NCBI GenBank assembly: GCA_035555435.1
Contig: DATMGN010000015.1
Location: 1-25,088 of the forward strand
Length of the DNA: 25,088 bases
Direction of reading: 5' to 3'
Origin: 73-13 sp035555435
Lineage (GTDB): Bacteria > Actinomycetota > Actinomycetes > Actinomycetales > Microbacteriaceae
Part shown: positions 15,030-21,093 of the stretch, piece by piece
How the letters are laid out: the number at the start of each line of letters is the position of its first letter
Numbering within the stretch: the first letter of the stretch is position 1
Program-made: the position numbers and the translations under genes
Notes under the pieces: model-generated
Told to the model about the DNA's origin: nothing
Database searches by the model: none
The model's input: only the letters and a program-made list of their open reading frames with translations

Positions 15030-15035
15030 AGCCTA
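15030..15035 (-). promoter_or_regulatory. -10 box of the NmrA-like gene
   Basis: TAGGCT on the minus strand, about 51 bases before the start codon, giving a leader of about 45 bases. It faces away from an identical box that serves the exonuclease gene. Confidence 0.5.
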
Positions 15036-15064
15036 GCGACCGCCGACTCCTCGTCGGGGGTCGC
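15036..15064. promoter_or_regulatory. inverted repeat between two divergent promoters, operator candidate
   Basis: Two 12-base arms (15036-15047 and 15053-15064) match as an inverted repeat with one mismatch around a TCCTC spacer. The outer bases are GCGACC and GGTCGC. It fills the -35 region of both divergent promoters, each with a TAGGCT -10 box directly outside (0 and 3 bases away). This symmetry suits a dimeric repressor or a shared promoter architecture; no regulator gene is adjacent. Confidence 0.45.
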
Positions 15065-15067
15065 GAA

Positions 15068-15073
15068 TAGGCT
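15068..15073 (+). promoter_or_regulatory. -10 box of the exonuclease gene, leaderless
   Basis: TAGGCT, 6 bases before ATG 15080. Confidence 0.55.
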
Positions 15074-15079
15074 CACGTC

Positions 15080-15769
15080 ATGGCGTGGTACGAGCGGCTT
15101 GCGGCATTCGATCTCGAGACGACGGGGATCGACGTGCGCACGTCGCGGATCGTGTCCGCGTGCGTCGTCGAGCTCGCTTCCGACGGATCCGTGGTGGAGC
15201 GTCGCGACTGGCTCGTGGATCCGGGTATCCCGATCCCGGAGGCCGCCTCGCGAGTCCACGGGATCTCGACCGAGCGCGCTCAGGCCGAGGGGCTCGCCGC
15301 CTCGGAAGGTGTCGAGTCGATCCTCGCGGCAGTGCGCGCCGTGCTCGATCGCGGGCTCGGCCTCGTCGTCTACAACGCGCCCTACGACCTCTCACTGCTC
15401 GCGCACGAGGCCCATCGGCACGGGCATGACGGCATCCTCGCACGCCCCATCATCGACCCGATCATCCTCGACAAGCAGGTGGACCGGTACCGCAGGGGCA
15501 AGCGCACGCTGGATCTGACGGCGGCGCACTACGGGGTCGAGCTGACCGACGCGCACGACGCCGGCGCCGACGCGCTCGCTGCGGCACGGATCGCGCAGGC
15601 GATCGGGGCGCGCTACGCCGACCAGCTGCCGGTCGACGTCATGGCGCTGCACGACGCCCAGATCGGCTGGGCCGGCGAACAGCAGGCGAGCTTCGCGCAG
15701 TACATGCGCGAGAGGGTCGACCCGCAGTGGGTCTCGGACCGCTCGGGATGGCCGGGCGGGCGCGACTGA
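15080..15769 (+). CDS. DEDDh 3'-5' exonuclease (DnaQ-like)
   Basis: A 229-residue exonuclease of the DnaQ/epsilon superfamily. The motifs are Exo I AAFDLETTG (Asp11, Glu13), Exo II VVYNAPYDLSLL and Exo III HDAGADAL with His159 and Asp164, which gives the DEDDh type. The sequence DPIILDKQVDRYRRGKRTLDLTAAHYGV is typical of stand-alone actinobacterial members annotated as DNA polymerase III subunit epsilon. It has no clear clamp-binding motif, and the C-terminal 40 residues (WAGEQQASFAQYMRER) form a small extension. Whether it proofreads for the replicase or acts in repair is not decidable here. The paired intergenic repeat follows directly. Confidence 0.93.
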   Translation: MAWYERLAAFDLETTGIDVRTSRIVSACVVELASDGSVVERRDWLVDPGIPIPEAASRVHGISTERAQAEGLAASEGVESILAAVRAVLDRGLGLVVYNAPYDLSLLAHEAHRHGHDGILARPIIDPIILDKQVDRYRRGKRTLDLTAAHYGVELTDAHDAGADALAAARIAQAIGARYADQLPVDVMALHDAQIGWAGEQQASFAQYMRERVDPQWVSDRSGWPGGRD

Positions 15770-15776
15770 GGCCGTG

Positions 15777-15809
15777 CCGTGGGTCGAGTAGCCGCGGAGC
15801 GGCGTATCG
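15777..15809. repeat. intergenic palindromic repeat, copy 1
   Basis: A 33-base unit CCGTGGGTCGAGTA followed by the hairpin GCCGC-GGA-GCGGC and GTATCG. Copy 2 repeats it exactly with a period of 40 bases. It lies between convergent genes. Confidence 0.85.
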
Positions 15810-15816
15810 GAGTGAC

Positions 15817-15854
15817 CCGTGGGTCGAGTAGCCGCGGAGCGGCGTATCGAGACC
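15817..15854. repeat. intergenic palindromic repeat, copy 2
   Basis: The same 33 bases as copy 1, extended by AGACC so that the element ends GTATCGAGACC. Its last base is the first base of the rpmE2 stop codon (complement). The full form is an imperfect dyad with TCGA and GG/CC at the outer ends. Confidence 0.85.
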
Positions 15855-16111
15855 TACTTGGCGCCGAACTTGCCGCCGAAGCGCTGGTTGAACTTCTCGA
15901 CGCGGCCGGCCGAGTCCATGATGCGCTGCTTGCCCGTGTAGAACGGGTGCGACTCGCTCGAGATCTCGACGTCGATGACGGGGTAGGAGTTGCCGTCCTC
16001 CCACTCGATCGTCTTCTCGCTCGTCACCGTCGAGCGGGTGAGGAACGCCTTGCCGGACGCGAGGTCGCGGAAGACGACCGCGGCGTACTCGGGGTGGATG
16101 CCGGTCTTCAT
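15854..16111 (-). CDS. rpmE2: 50S ribosomal protein L31 type B
   Basis: An 85-residue ribosomal protein of the large subunit. The start MKTGIHPEYAAVVFRD, the ESHPFYTGKQRIMDSAGRVEKFNQRF block and the absence of the CxxC zinc motif identify the zinc-independent B form. In many bacteria the B form replaces zinc-binding L31 when zinc is scarce and is then repressed by Zur, but no AT-rich Zur-type palindrome is visible upstream. Here it may be the constitutive copy. AGGAGA lies 5 bases before ATG, and a short leader with a palindrome sits upstream. It converges on the exonuclease gene across the repeat pair. Confidence 0.97.
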   Translation of the reverse strand: MKTGIHPEYAAVVFRDLASGKAFLTRSTVTSEKTIEWEDGNSYPVIDVEISSESHPFYTGKQRIMDSAGRVEKFNQRFGGKFGAK

Positions 16112-16147
16112 GGGGTTCTCCTGGAAGTTCTCGGGCCGTACGGCCGA
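16112..16147 (-). promoter_or_regulatory. rpmE2 5' leader with palindrome
   Basis: Expected transcript start is near 16147, from the TAGACT box at 16154-16159. The leader begins almost at once with the perfect palindrome GGCCGTACGGCC (16134-16145), a 4-bp stem with loop GUAC in RNA, and ends with AGGAGA (16117-16122). Ribosomal protein leaders for L31, including actinobacterial ones, have been proposed as autoregulatory RNAs. A match to such a family is inference and needs a covariance-model search. Confidence 0.4.
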
Positions 16148-16153
16148 CGAACG

Positions 16154-16159
16154 AGTCTA
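16154..16159 (-). promoter_or_regulatory. -10 box of rpmE2
   Basis: TAGACT on the minus strand, 42 bases before ATG 16111, in the gap between the ABC ATPase gene and rpmE2. Confidence 0.5.
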
Positions 16160-16179
16160 GCAGAGATCGCGCGAGGCGC

Positions 16180-16962
16180 TCACGCGGCGAACGCCGCGAA
16201 GCGGGCGCCGCTGCGCGTCACCTCGAGACGGCGGCCGAACGTCGCGGACAGGTGCTCGGACGTGATGACCTCGGCGACGGGGCCCGCCTTCACGATCTCC
16301 CCCGCCCGCAGCAGCAGCGCGTGGGTGAAGCCCGGCGGGATCTCCTCGACGTGGTGCGTCACCATGACCATCGCCGGCGCGCTCTCAGTCTGCGCGTAGC
16401 CGTCGAGCAGCTCCAGGAGCTCTTCGCGCGCGCCGAGGTCGAGGCTCGCCGCCGGCTCGTCGAGCAGCAGCAGCTCGGGGTCGGTCATGACGGCCCGTGC
16501 GATCTGCACGCGCTTGCGCTCGCCGTCGCTCAGCGTGCCGAAACGGCGGTGCTCCAGCGCGTCGAGGCGCCAGTCGCGCAGCACCCCGCGCGCCTGCATG
16601 ATGTCGACGGGCTCGTACTCCTCGGTCCAGCGGCCCGCCACCGAGTAGGCGGCCGTCATGACGACATCGAGCACGAGCTCGGAGTCGGGGATGAGCCGCG
16701 CCATCGCCGATGAGGCGAAACCGATGCGGGGGCGCATCTCGAAGACGTCGACGCGCCCGAGCTGCTTGCCGAGGACCTGCACACGGCCGCCCGTCGGATG
16801 GGTGAGCGTCGCGGCGAGCTGCAGCAGCGTGGTCTTCCCTGCGCCGTTCGGGCCGAGCACGACCCACCGCTCGCTCGCATCGACCGCCCAGGAGATCGGG
16901 CCGAGGATCGTGCGCTCATCGCGGACCACCGTCGTCGCGTCGTACTTCAGCACCTCGTTCAT
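16180..16962 (-). CDS. ABC transporter ATP-binding protein, stand-alone
   Basis: A 260-residue single ATPase domain. Walker A is VLGPNGAGKTTLL, the signature is LSDGERKRVQIARAV (D in place of the second G of LSGGQ), Walker B is LLLLDEPAASLDLG and the switch His is in VTHHVEEI. No membrane permease or binding protein is adjacent: glgA lies upstream and rpmE2 downstream. It resembles the YlmA-like group of isolated ATPases, whose partner and substrate are unknown. ATG 16962 follows a TAGGCT box by 10 bases, so a leader of 3-4 bases is expected, and 23 bases separate it from glgA. Confidence 0.9.
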   Translation of the reverse strand: MNEVLKYDATTVVRDERTILGPISWAVDASERWVVLGPNGAGKTTLLQLAATLTHPTGGRVQVLGKQLGRVDVFEMRPRIGFASSAMARLIPDSELVLDVVMTAAYSVAGRWTEEYEPVDIMQARGVLRDWRLDALEHRRFGTLSDGERKRVQIARAVMTDPELLLLDEPAASLDLGAREELLELLDGYAQTESAPAMVMVTHHVEEIPPGFTHALLLRAGEIVKAGPVAEVITSEHLSATFGRRLEVTRSGARFAAFAA

Positions 16963-16972
16963 CGCGTGCCCC

Positions 16973-16978
16973 AGCCTA
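16973..16978 (-). promoter_or_regulatory. -10 box of the ABC ATPase gene
   Basis: TAGGCT on the minus strand, 10 bases before ATG 16962, between the glgA stop and the ATPase start. It suggests the ATPase is not only co-transcribed with glgA. Confidence 0.45.
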
Positions 16979-16985
16979 GGCGCCG

Positions 16986-18167
16986 CTAGCGCAGCGAGGC
17001 GTACAGGGCTCGCGTGGCGTCGGCAATCGCGGCCCAGGCGAACTCCCGCTCGGCCCGCGCGCGGCCCGCCCGCCCCATCGCTCGCGCCGCCTGCGGGTCC
17101 GCGACGACCTCCGTGATCGTCGCGGCGAGGTCGGCGACGAACCGCTCGGCGTCCAGCGGCGTGCCGGTGCCGTCCTGGAGCTGCTCGATCGGCACGAGCC
17201 GGCCGGTGACGCCGTCGTCGACGACCTCCGGGATCCCGCCCGTCGCCGTGCCGACGACGGCGAGCTCGCACGCCATCGCCTCGAGGTTGACGATCCCGAG
17301 CGGCTCGTAGACGGAGGGGCAGACGAACGCGGTCGCCTGGCTCAGGATCGCCGACAGCGGCTCGACCGGGAGGTGCTCCTCGATCCACACGACGCCGGTG
17401 CGCTCGGCCCGCAGCGCCGCGATCCCGGTCTTGACCTCGGCGAGGATCTCGGGCGTGTCGGCTGCGCCCGCGCAGAAGACGAGCTGCACGTCGCTCGGCA
17501 GCCGCCGCGCGGCCCGCAGCAGGTAGGGCAGGCCCTTCTGGCGGGTGATGCGACCCACGAAGACGACGGTCGGCCGATCGGGGTCGATCCCGAAGCGCGC
17601 GAGGACGCCCGGATCGCGGCGCGGGCGCCAGGCGTCGAGGTCGATGCCGTTGCGGATCGTGTGCACCCGCTCGCCGTCGACGCCCGGATAGGCGCGCAGG
17701 AGGTCCTCGCGCATGCCGTCGCTCACCGCGATGACGGCGTCCGCGGAGAGCACCGCATCGCGTTCGATCCAGGAGGACAGCCGGTAGCCGCCGCCGAGCT
17801 GCTCGGCCTTCCACGGACGCAGCGGCTCGAGGCTGTGGGCCGTCACGACGTGCGGGATGCCGTGCAGCAGCTGCGCCGTGCGGCCGGCGAAGTTCGCGTA
17901 CCAGGTGTGCGAGTGCACGAGGTCGGCGCCCGCCAGGTCGGACGCGATCGCGAGGTCGACCGCGAGCGTCTGGAGCGCCGGGTTCGCCGAGCCGAGCTCG
18001 GCGGGCACGGGGTACGACCGGGTGCCGGCCTCCGACCGCTCCGCGCCGAAGGCGTGCACGACGACCTCGAGGTCGCGGCGCAGCGCCCGCACGAGCTCCG
18101 CGACGTGCACGCCCGCGCCGCCGTAGACCTCCGGCGGATACTCACGGGTCACGAAGTCGACTCGCAC
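16986..18167 (-). CDS. glgA: GT4 glycogen synthase / alpha-maltose-1-phosphate synthase
   Basis: A 393-residue GT-B enzyme of the actinobacterial GlgA/GlgM type. The N-terminal domain starts VDFVTREYPPEVYGGAGVHVAELVRAL, and SHTWYANFAG and TAHSLEPLRPWKAEQLGGGYRLSSW follow. The donor domain has VVFVGRITRQKGLPYL and the Glu-x7-Glu motif SVYEPLGIVNLEAMACELAVV. It uses ADP-glucose to elongate alpha-glucan or to make maltose-1-phosphate; the mycobacterial homologue (GlgM) does the latter. Divergence from glgC, which makes ADP-glucose, is the classic actinobacterial arrangement and supports the call. The start is GTG, 6 bases after TAGTCT. Confidence 0.93.
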   Translation of the reverse strand: MRVDFVTREYPPEVYGGAGVHVAELVRALRRDLEVVVHAFGAERSEAGTRSYPVPAELGSANPALQTLAVDLAIASDLAGADLVHSHTWYANFAGRTAQLLHGIPHVVTAHSLEPLRPWKAEQLGGGYRLSSWIERDAVLSADAVIAVSDGMREDLLRAYPGVDGERVHTIRNGIDLDAWRPRRDPGVLARFGIDPDRPTVVFVGRITRQKGLPYLLRAARRLPSDVQLVFCAGAADTPEILAEVKTGIAALRAERTGVVWIEEHLPVEPLSAILSQATAFVCPSVYEPLGIVNLEAMACELAVVGTATGGIPEVVDDGVTGRLVPIEQLQDGTGTPLDAERFVADLAATITEVVADPQAARAMGRAGRARAEREFAWAAIADATRALYASLR

Positions 18168-18173
18168 CCGATG

Positions 18174-18179
18174 AGACTA
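18174..18179 (-). promoter_or_regulatory. -10 box of glgA, leaderless
   Basis: TAGTCT on the minus strand, 6 bases before GTG 18167. Only 10 bases separate it from the glgC -10 box on the other strand. Confidence 0.55.
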
Positions 18180-18189
18180 TCGGCGGGGC

Positions 18190-18195
18190 TATCGT
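18190..18195 (+). promoter_or_regulatory. -10 box of glgC, leaderless
   Basis: TATCGT, 6 bases before ATG 18202. It favours this ATG over the in-frame GTG at 18196. Confidence 0.55.
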
Positions 18196-18201
18196 GTGAG
18201 C

Positions 18202-19440
18202 ATGTCGCGGCGCAAGGTCTTCGGGATCGTCCTGGCCGGCGGCGAGGGCAAGCGGCTCATGCCGCTCACGCAGGACCGTGCGAAGCCCGCGGTCCCGTTC
18301 GGCGGCGACTATCGGCTCGTCGACTTCGCGATCTCCAACCTCATCAACTCGGGTCTGCGCCAGATCGTCGTGCTGACGCAGTACAAGTCGCACAGCCTCG
18401 ACCGGCACGTGTCCCAGGTGTGGCGGATGTCGAGCCTCCTCGGCACCTATGTCGCCTCCGTGCCCGCGCAGCAGCGGCGCGGCAAGCACTGGTTCATGGG
18501 CTCGGCCGATGCGATCTACCAGAGCCTCAACCTCGTCGGCGACGAGAAGCCCGACATCATCGCCGTCGTCGGCGCCGACCATGTCTACCGCATGGACTTC
18601 TCCCAGATGATCGACGCGCACGTCGAGTCGGGGCTCTCGTGCACGGTCGCGGGGATCCGCCAGCCGATCGAGCTCGCCTCGCAGTTCGGCGTCATCGAGG
18701 AGGACCCCGGCGCCCCCGGGCAGATCGCACGATTCCTCGAGAAGCCCGAGCATCCCGCGGGGCTCGCTGACGCCCCCGGCGAGGTGCTCGCCTCGATGGG
18801 CAACTACGTCTTCGATGCCGACGCGCTCGTGGAGGCGGTGACGCGCGACGCGGAGCGCGATGACTCGCGTCACGACATGGGCGGCGACATCGTCCCCGAC
18901 TTCGTCGCGAGGGGCCAGGCGGGCGTCTACGACTTCATCCGCAATTCGGTCCCCGGCTCGACCGGACGCGACCGCTCCTACTGGCGCGACGTCGGCACGA
19001 TCGAGTCGTACTTCGAGGCCCACCAGGACCTCATCGCGCCGCTGCCCGTCTTCAACCTGTACAACCGCGAGTGGCCGATCCACAGCCAGCAGGTGAACCT
19101 GCCGCCCGCGAAGTTCATCCGGGACGCGGAAGGGCACGCCGGGCTCGTGACCGACTCGATCGTCTCGCTCGGCGTCGTCATCTCCGGAGCCACCGTGACG
19201 CGCACCGTGCTCGGACCGTCGGTCGTCGTCGACTCCGGCGCGACCGTCGAGGACTCCGTCGTCTTCGAGCGCACGACGATCGGCGCCGGCTCGACCGTGC
19301 GGCGGGCGATCCTCGACAAGGAGGTGCGGGTGCTCCCGGGCGCGCGCGTCGGTGTCGACCACGACGAGGACCGCGACCGCGGCTTCACGGTCACCGACCA
19401 GGGCATCACCGTCGTCGGCAAGGGCGAGCACGTCCGATAG
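18202..19440 (+). CDS. glgC: glucose-1-phosphate adenylyltransferase (ADP-glucose pyrophosphorylase)
   Basis: A 412-residue enzyme making ADP-glucose from ATP and glucose-1-phosphate, the committed step to glycogen and related alpha-glucans. The nucleotidyltransferase start IVLAGGEGKRLMPLTQDRAKPAVPFGG is complete. The conserved blocks WFMGSADAIYQSLN, VVGADHVYRMD, FLEKPEHP, ASMGNYVFDADAL, SYWRDVGTIESYFEAHQDL and the left-handed beta-helix C-terminus (VVISGATVTRTVLGPSVVVDSGATVEDSVV) are in order. Length and motifs are normal. It is divergent from glgA. Its TAG stop codon is reused in the -10 box of serB. Confidence 0.97.
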   Translation: MSRRKVFGIVLAGGEGKRLMPLTQDRAKPAVPFGGDYRLVDFAISNLINSGLRQIVVLTQYKSHSLDRHVSQVWRMSSLLGTYVASVPAQQRRGKHWFMGSADAIYQSLNLVGDEKPDIIAVVGADHVYRMDFSQMIDAHVESGLSCTVAGIRQPIELASQFGVIEEDPGAPGQIARFLEKPEHPAGLADAPGEVLASMGNYVFDADALVEAVTRDAERDDSRHDMGGDIVPDFVARGQAGVYDFIRNSVPGSTGRDRSYWRDVGTIESYFEAHQDLIAPLPVFNLYNREWPIHSQQVNLPPAKFIRDAEGHAGLVTDSIVSLGVVISGATVTRTVLGPSVVVDSGATVEDSVVFERTTIGAGSTVRRAILDKEVRVLPGARVGVDHDEDRDRGFTVTDQGITVVGKGEHVR

Positions 19441-19443
19441 ATT
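19438..19443 (+). promoter_or_regulatory. -10 box of serB, overlapping the glgC stop codon
   Basis: TAGATT, whose TAG is the glgC stop codon, 7 bases before GTG 19451. Confidence 0.5.
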
Positions 19444-19450
19444 CCCTCAG

Positions 19451-20089
19451 GTGTCTGCTGCGTTCCTCCTCGTGCTCGACGTCGACTCGACCCTGATCGA
19501 GGACGAGGTCATCGAGCTCATCGCCGAGCGAGCGGGCACGCGCGAGCAGGTCGCGGCGGTGACGGAGCGGGCGATGCGGGGAGAACTCGATTTCGCGCAG
19601 TCCCTGCGCGAGCGCGTCGCGACGCTCACGGGCCTCGACGCCGCGGTCATCGACGGCGTGCGCGATGAGGTGCGCCTGACCCGGGGCGTGCCGGAGCTCA
19701 TCGAGGGCGTCCATGCCGCCGGCGGCATGATCGCGGCGGTCTCAGGGGGCTTCCACGAGGTGCTCGACCCGCTCGCCGAGCGGATCGGCCTCGACGCCTG
19801 GCGGGCGAACCGCCTCGCGGTCGACGGCGGACGGCTCACGGGGGCCGTGGACGGTCCCATCGTCGACGCCGCGGGGAAGGCGAGCGCCCTGCGCGAGTGG
19901 GCGACGGCGTTCTCCGTCCCGATCGAGCGCACGGTCGCGATCGGGGACGGCGCGAACGATCTCGCGATGATGGCCGAGGCCGGCCTGTCGATCGCGTTCG
20001 ACGCAAAGCCGCGCGTGCGGGCCGAGGCCGACCTCGCGCTCGATGTGCGCGACCTGTCGGCCGTCCTCGGGGTGCTCGGCCTGCGCTAG
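19451..20089 (+). CDS. serB: phosphoserine phosphatase
   Basis: A 212-residue HAD-superfamily phosphatase catalysing the last step of serine synthesis. The nucleophile motif is LLVLDVDSTLIEDE (Asp10, Asp12), the second motif is AAVSGGFHEVL (Ser), and the metal motif is AIGDGANDLAMM. The cap region (VIELIAERAGTREQVAAVTERAMRGELDFAQSLRERVATL) is the one found in SerB. It lacks the N-terminal ACT domains of some actinobacterial SerB proteins, so it is the short form. GTG 19451 starts directly at the fold. The last base pairs overlap the fabG stop codon on the other strand (CTAG). Confidence 0.94.
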   Translation: MSAAFLLVLDVDSTLIEDEVIELIAERAGTREQVAAVTERAMRGELDFAQSLRERVATLTGLDAAVIDGVRDEVRLTRGVPELIEGVHAAGGMIAAVSGGFHEVLDPLAERIGLDAWRANRLAVDGGRLTGAVDGPIVDAAGKASALREWATAFSVPIERTVAIGDGANDLAMMAEAGLSIAFDAKPRVRAEADLALDVRDLSAVLGVLGLR

Positions 20090-20796
20090 TGGCCCATCCC
20101 GAGGCCGCCGTCGACGGGGATCACGGCGCCCGAGATGTAGGCGGCGTCCTCACCGGCGAGCCACACGACGACGTTCGCGACCTCCTGTGGCGTCGCGAAG
20201 CGGGCGGCCGGGATCTGCGAGCGGTACTGCGCCTGGGTCTCCTCGGGGAGCTCGGCCGTCATGTCGGTCTCGATGAAGCCGGGTGCGACGACGTTCGCCG
20301 TGATGCCGCGCGAGCCGAGCTCGCGGGTGAGCGAGCGGGCGATGCCGATGAGGCCCGACTTCGATGCCGCGTAGTTGATCTGACCGGCCGAGCCGAGGAG
20401 GCCGACGACGCTCGAGATGAGGACGACACGTCCCCAGCGCGCCTTGAGCATGCCCTTCGAGGCGCGTTTGACGACCCGGAAGGCGCCGCCGAGGTTCGTG
20501 TCGACGACCGAGTCGAAGTCCTCGTCGGTCATCCGCAGCAGCAGCGTGTCCTTCGTGATACCGGCGTTCGCGACGAGCACCTCGACGGGGCCGAGCTGCG
20601 CCTCGATCTCGGAGAACGCCGTGTCGATGCTCGCGGGGTCGGTCACGTCCGCGCGCACCGTCAGCGCGCCCTCGGGGCCCTCGCCGCTGCGCGCGGTCAC
20701 CGCCACCCGGTGGCCCGCCGCGATGAACGCCTCGGCGATCGCGCGGCCGATGCCGCGGTTGCCACCGGTCACGAGGACGACTCTGCTCTGCGTCAT
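20086..20796 (-). CDS. fabG: 3-oxoacyl-[ACP] reductase-type short-chain dehydrogenase
   Basis: A 236-residue classical SDR, best match FabG of fatty acid synthesis, reducing 3-oxoacyl-ACP with NADPH. The cofactor loop is TGGNRGIG (10-17), with Asn77-Ala-Gly, Asn101, and the catalytic Ser129, Tyr142 and Lys146 in INYAASKSG. Its end, PVDGGLGMGH, is the usual FabG C-terminus. No other fatty acid genes (fabI, acpP, fabF) are adjacent, so a broader SDR role cannot be excluded. ATG 20796 is set by TACGCT 7 bases upstream; the long in-frame extension beyond it would run through the divergent gene. Confidence 0.93.
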   Translation of the reverse strand: MTQSRVVLVTGGNRGIGRAIAEAFIAAGHRVAVTARSGEGPEGALTVRADVTDPASIDTAFSEIEAQLGPVEVLVANAGITKDTLLLRMTDEDFDSVVDTNLGGAFRVVKRASKGMLKARWGRVVLISSVVGLLGSAGQINYAASKSGLIGIARSLTRELGSRGITANVVAPGFIETDMTAELPEETQAQYRSQIPAARFATPQEVANVVVWLAGEDAAYISGAVIPVDGGLGMGH

Positions 20797-20803
20797 GTTT
20801 GTG

Positions 20804-20809
20804 AGCGTA
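20804..20809 (-). promoter_or_regulatory. -10 box of fabG, sharing TA with the divergent gene's box
   Basis: TACGCT on the minus strand, 7 bases before ATG 20796. Its TA (20808-20809) is also the TA of the plus-strand box TACCCT. Confidence 0.55.
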
Positions 20810-20813
20810 CCCT
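20808..20813 (+). promoter_or_regulatory. -10 box of the DUF3099 gene, sharing TA with fabG's box
   Basis: TACCCT, 7 bases before ATG 20821, overlapping the fabG -10 box by two bases. Confidence 0.55.
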
Positions 20814-20820
20814 TGAACGC

Positions 20821-21093
20821 ATGGGCCGCCCGATCGCGATCACGGCGCTCCCGGTCTCTCCCCCGGATGACCAGCGCCGCCGGTTCGTCATGTACTCCGT
20901 GACGATGTCGATCCGCGTCGTGTGCATCATCGCGTGCATCTTCGTGCCCGGCTGGTGGCAGCTCGTCTGCCTCGCGGGCGCGGTCGTGCTGCCCTACATC
21001 GCCGTCGTCCTCGCCAACGTGTCGAAGACGCACGTCGCCGAGGAGCCCGAGGCGCCCGGACCGCTCGAGATCCCGCATTCGTGGCAGGAGTAG
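20821..21093 (+). CDS. DUF3099 small membrane protein
   Basis: A 90-residue actinobacterial protein with two predicted membrane helices (about residues 24-42 and 46-66) and a short charged tail (HVAEEPEAPGPLEIPHSW). The opening ITALPVSPPDDQRRRFVMYSVTMSIRVVC and the helix pair match the DUF3099 family. Function unknown. Its 3' end overlaps the SURF1 gene by 13 bases, so it is probably the first gene of a two-gene unit, and a role linked to cytochrome oxidase or the envelope is possible but not shown. Confidence 0.88.
   Translation: MGRPIAITALPVSPPDDQRRRFVMYSVTMSIRVVCIIACIFVPGWWQLVCLAGAVVLPYIAVVLANVSKTHVAEEPEAPGPLEIPHSWQE

Noticed and set aside
16112..16180. Zur operator before rpmE2
   Set aside because: Expected because L31 B forms are often Zur-regulated, but there is no AT-rich dyad; only a GC-rich palindrome is present.
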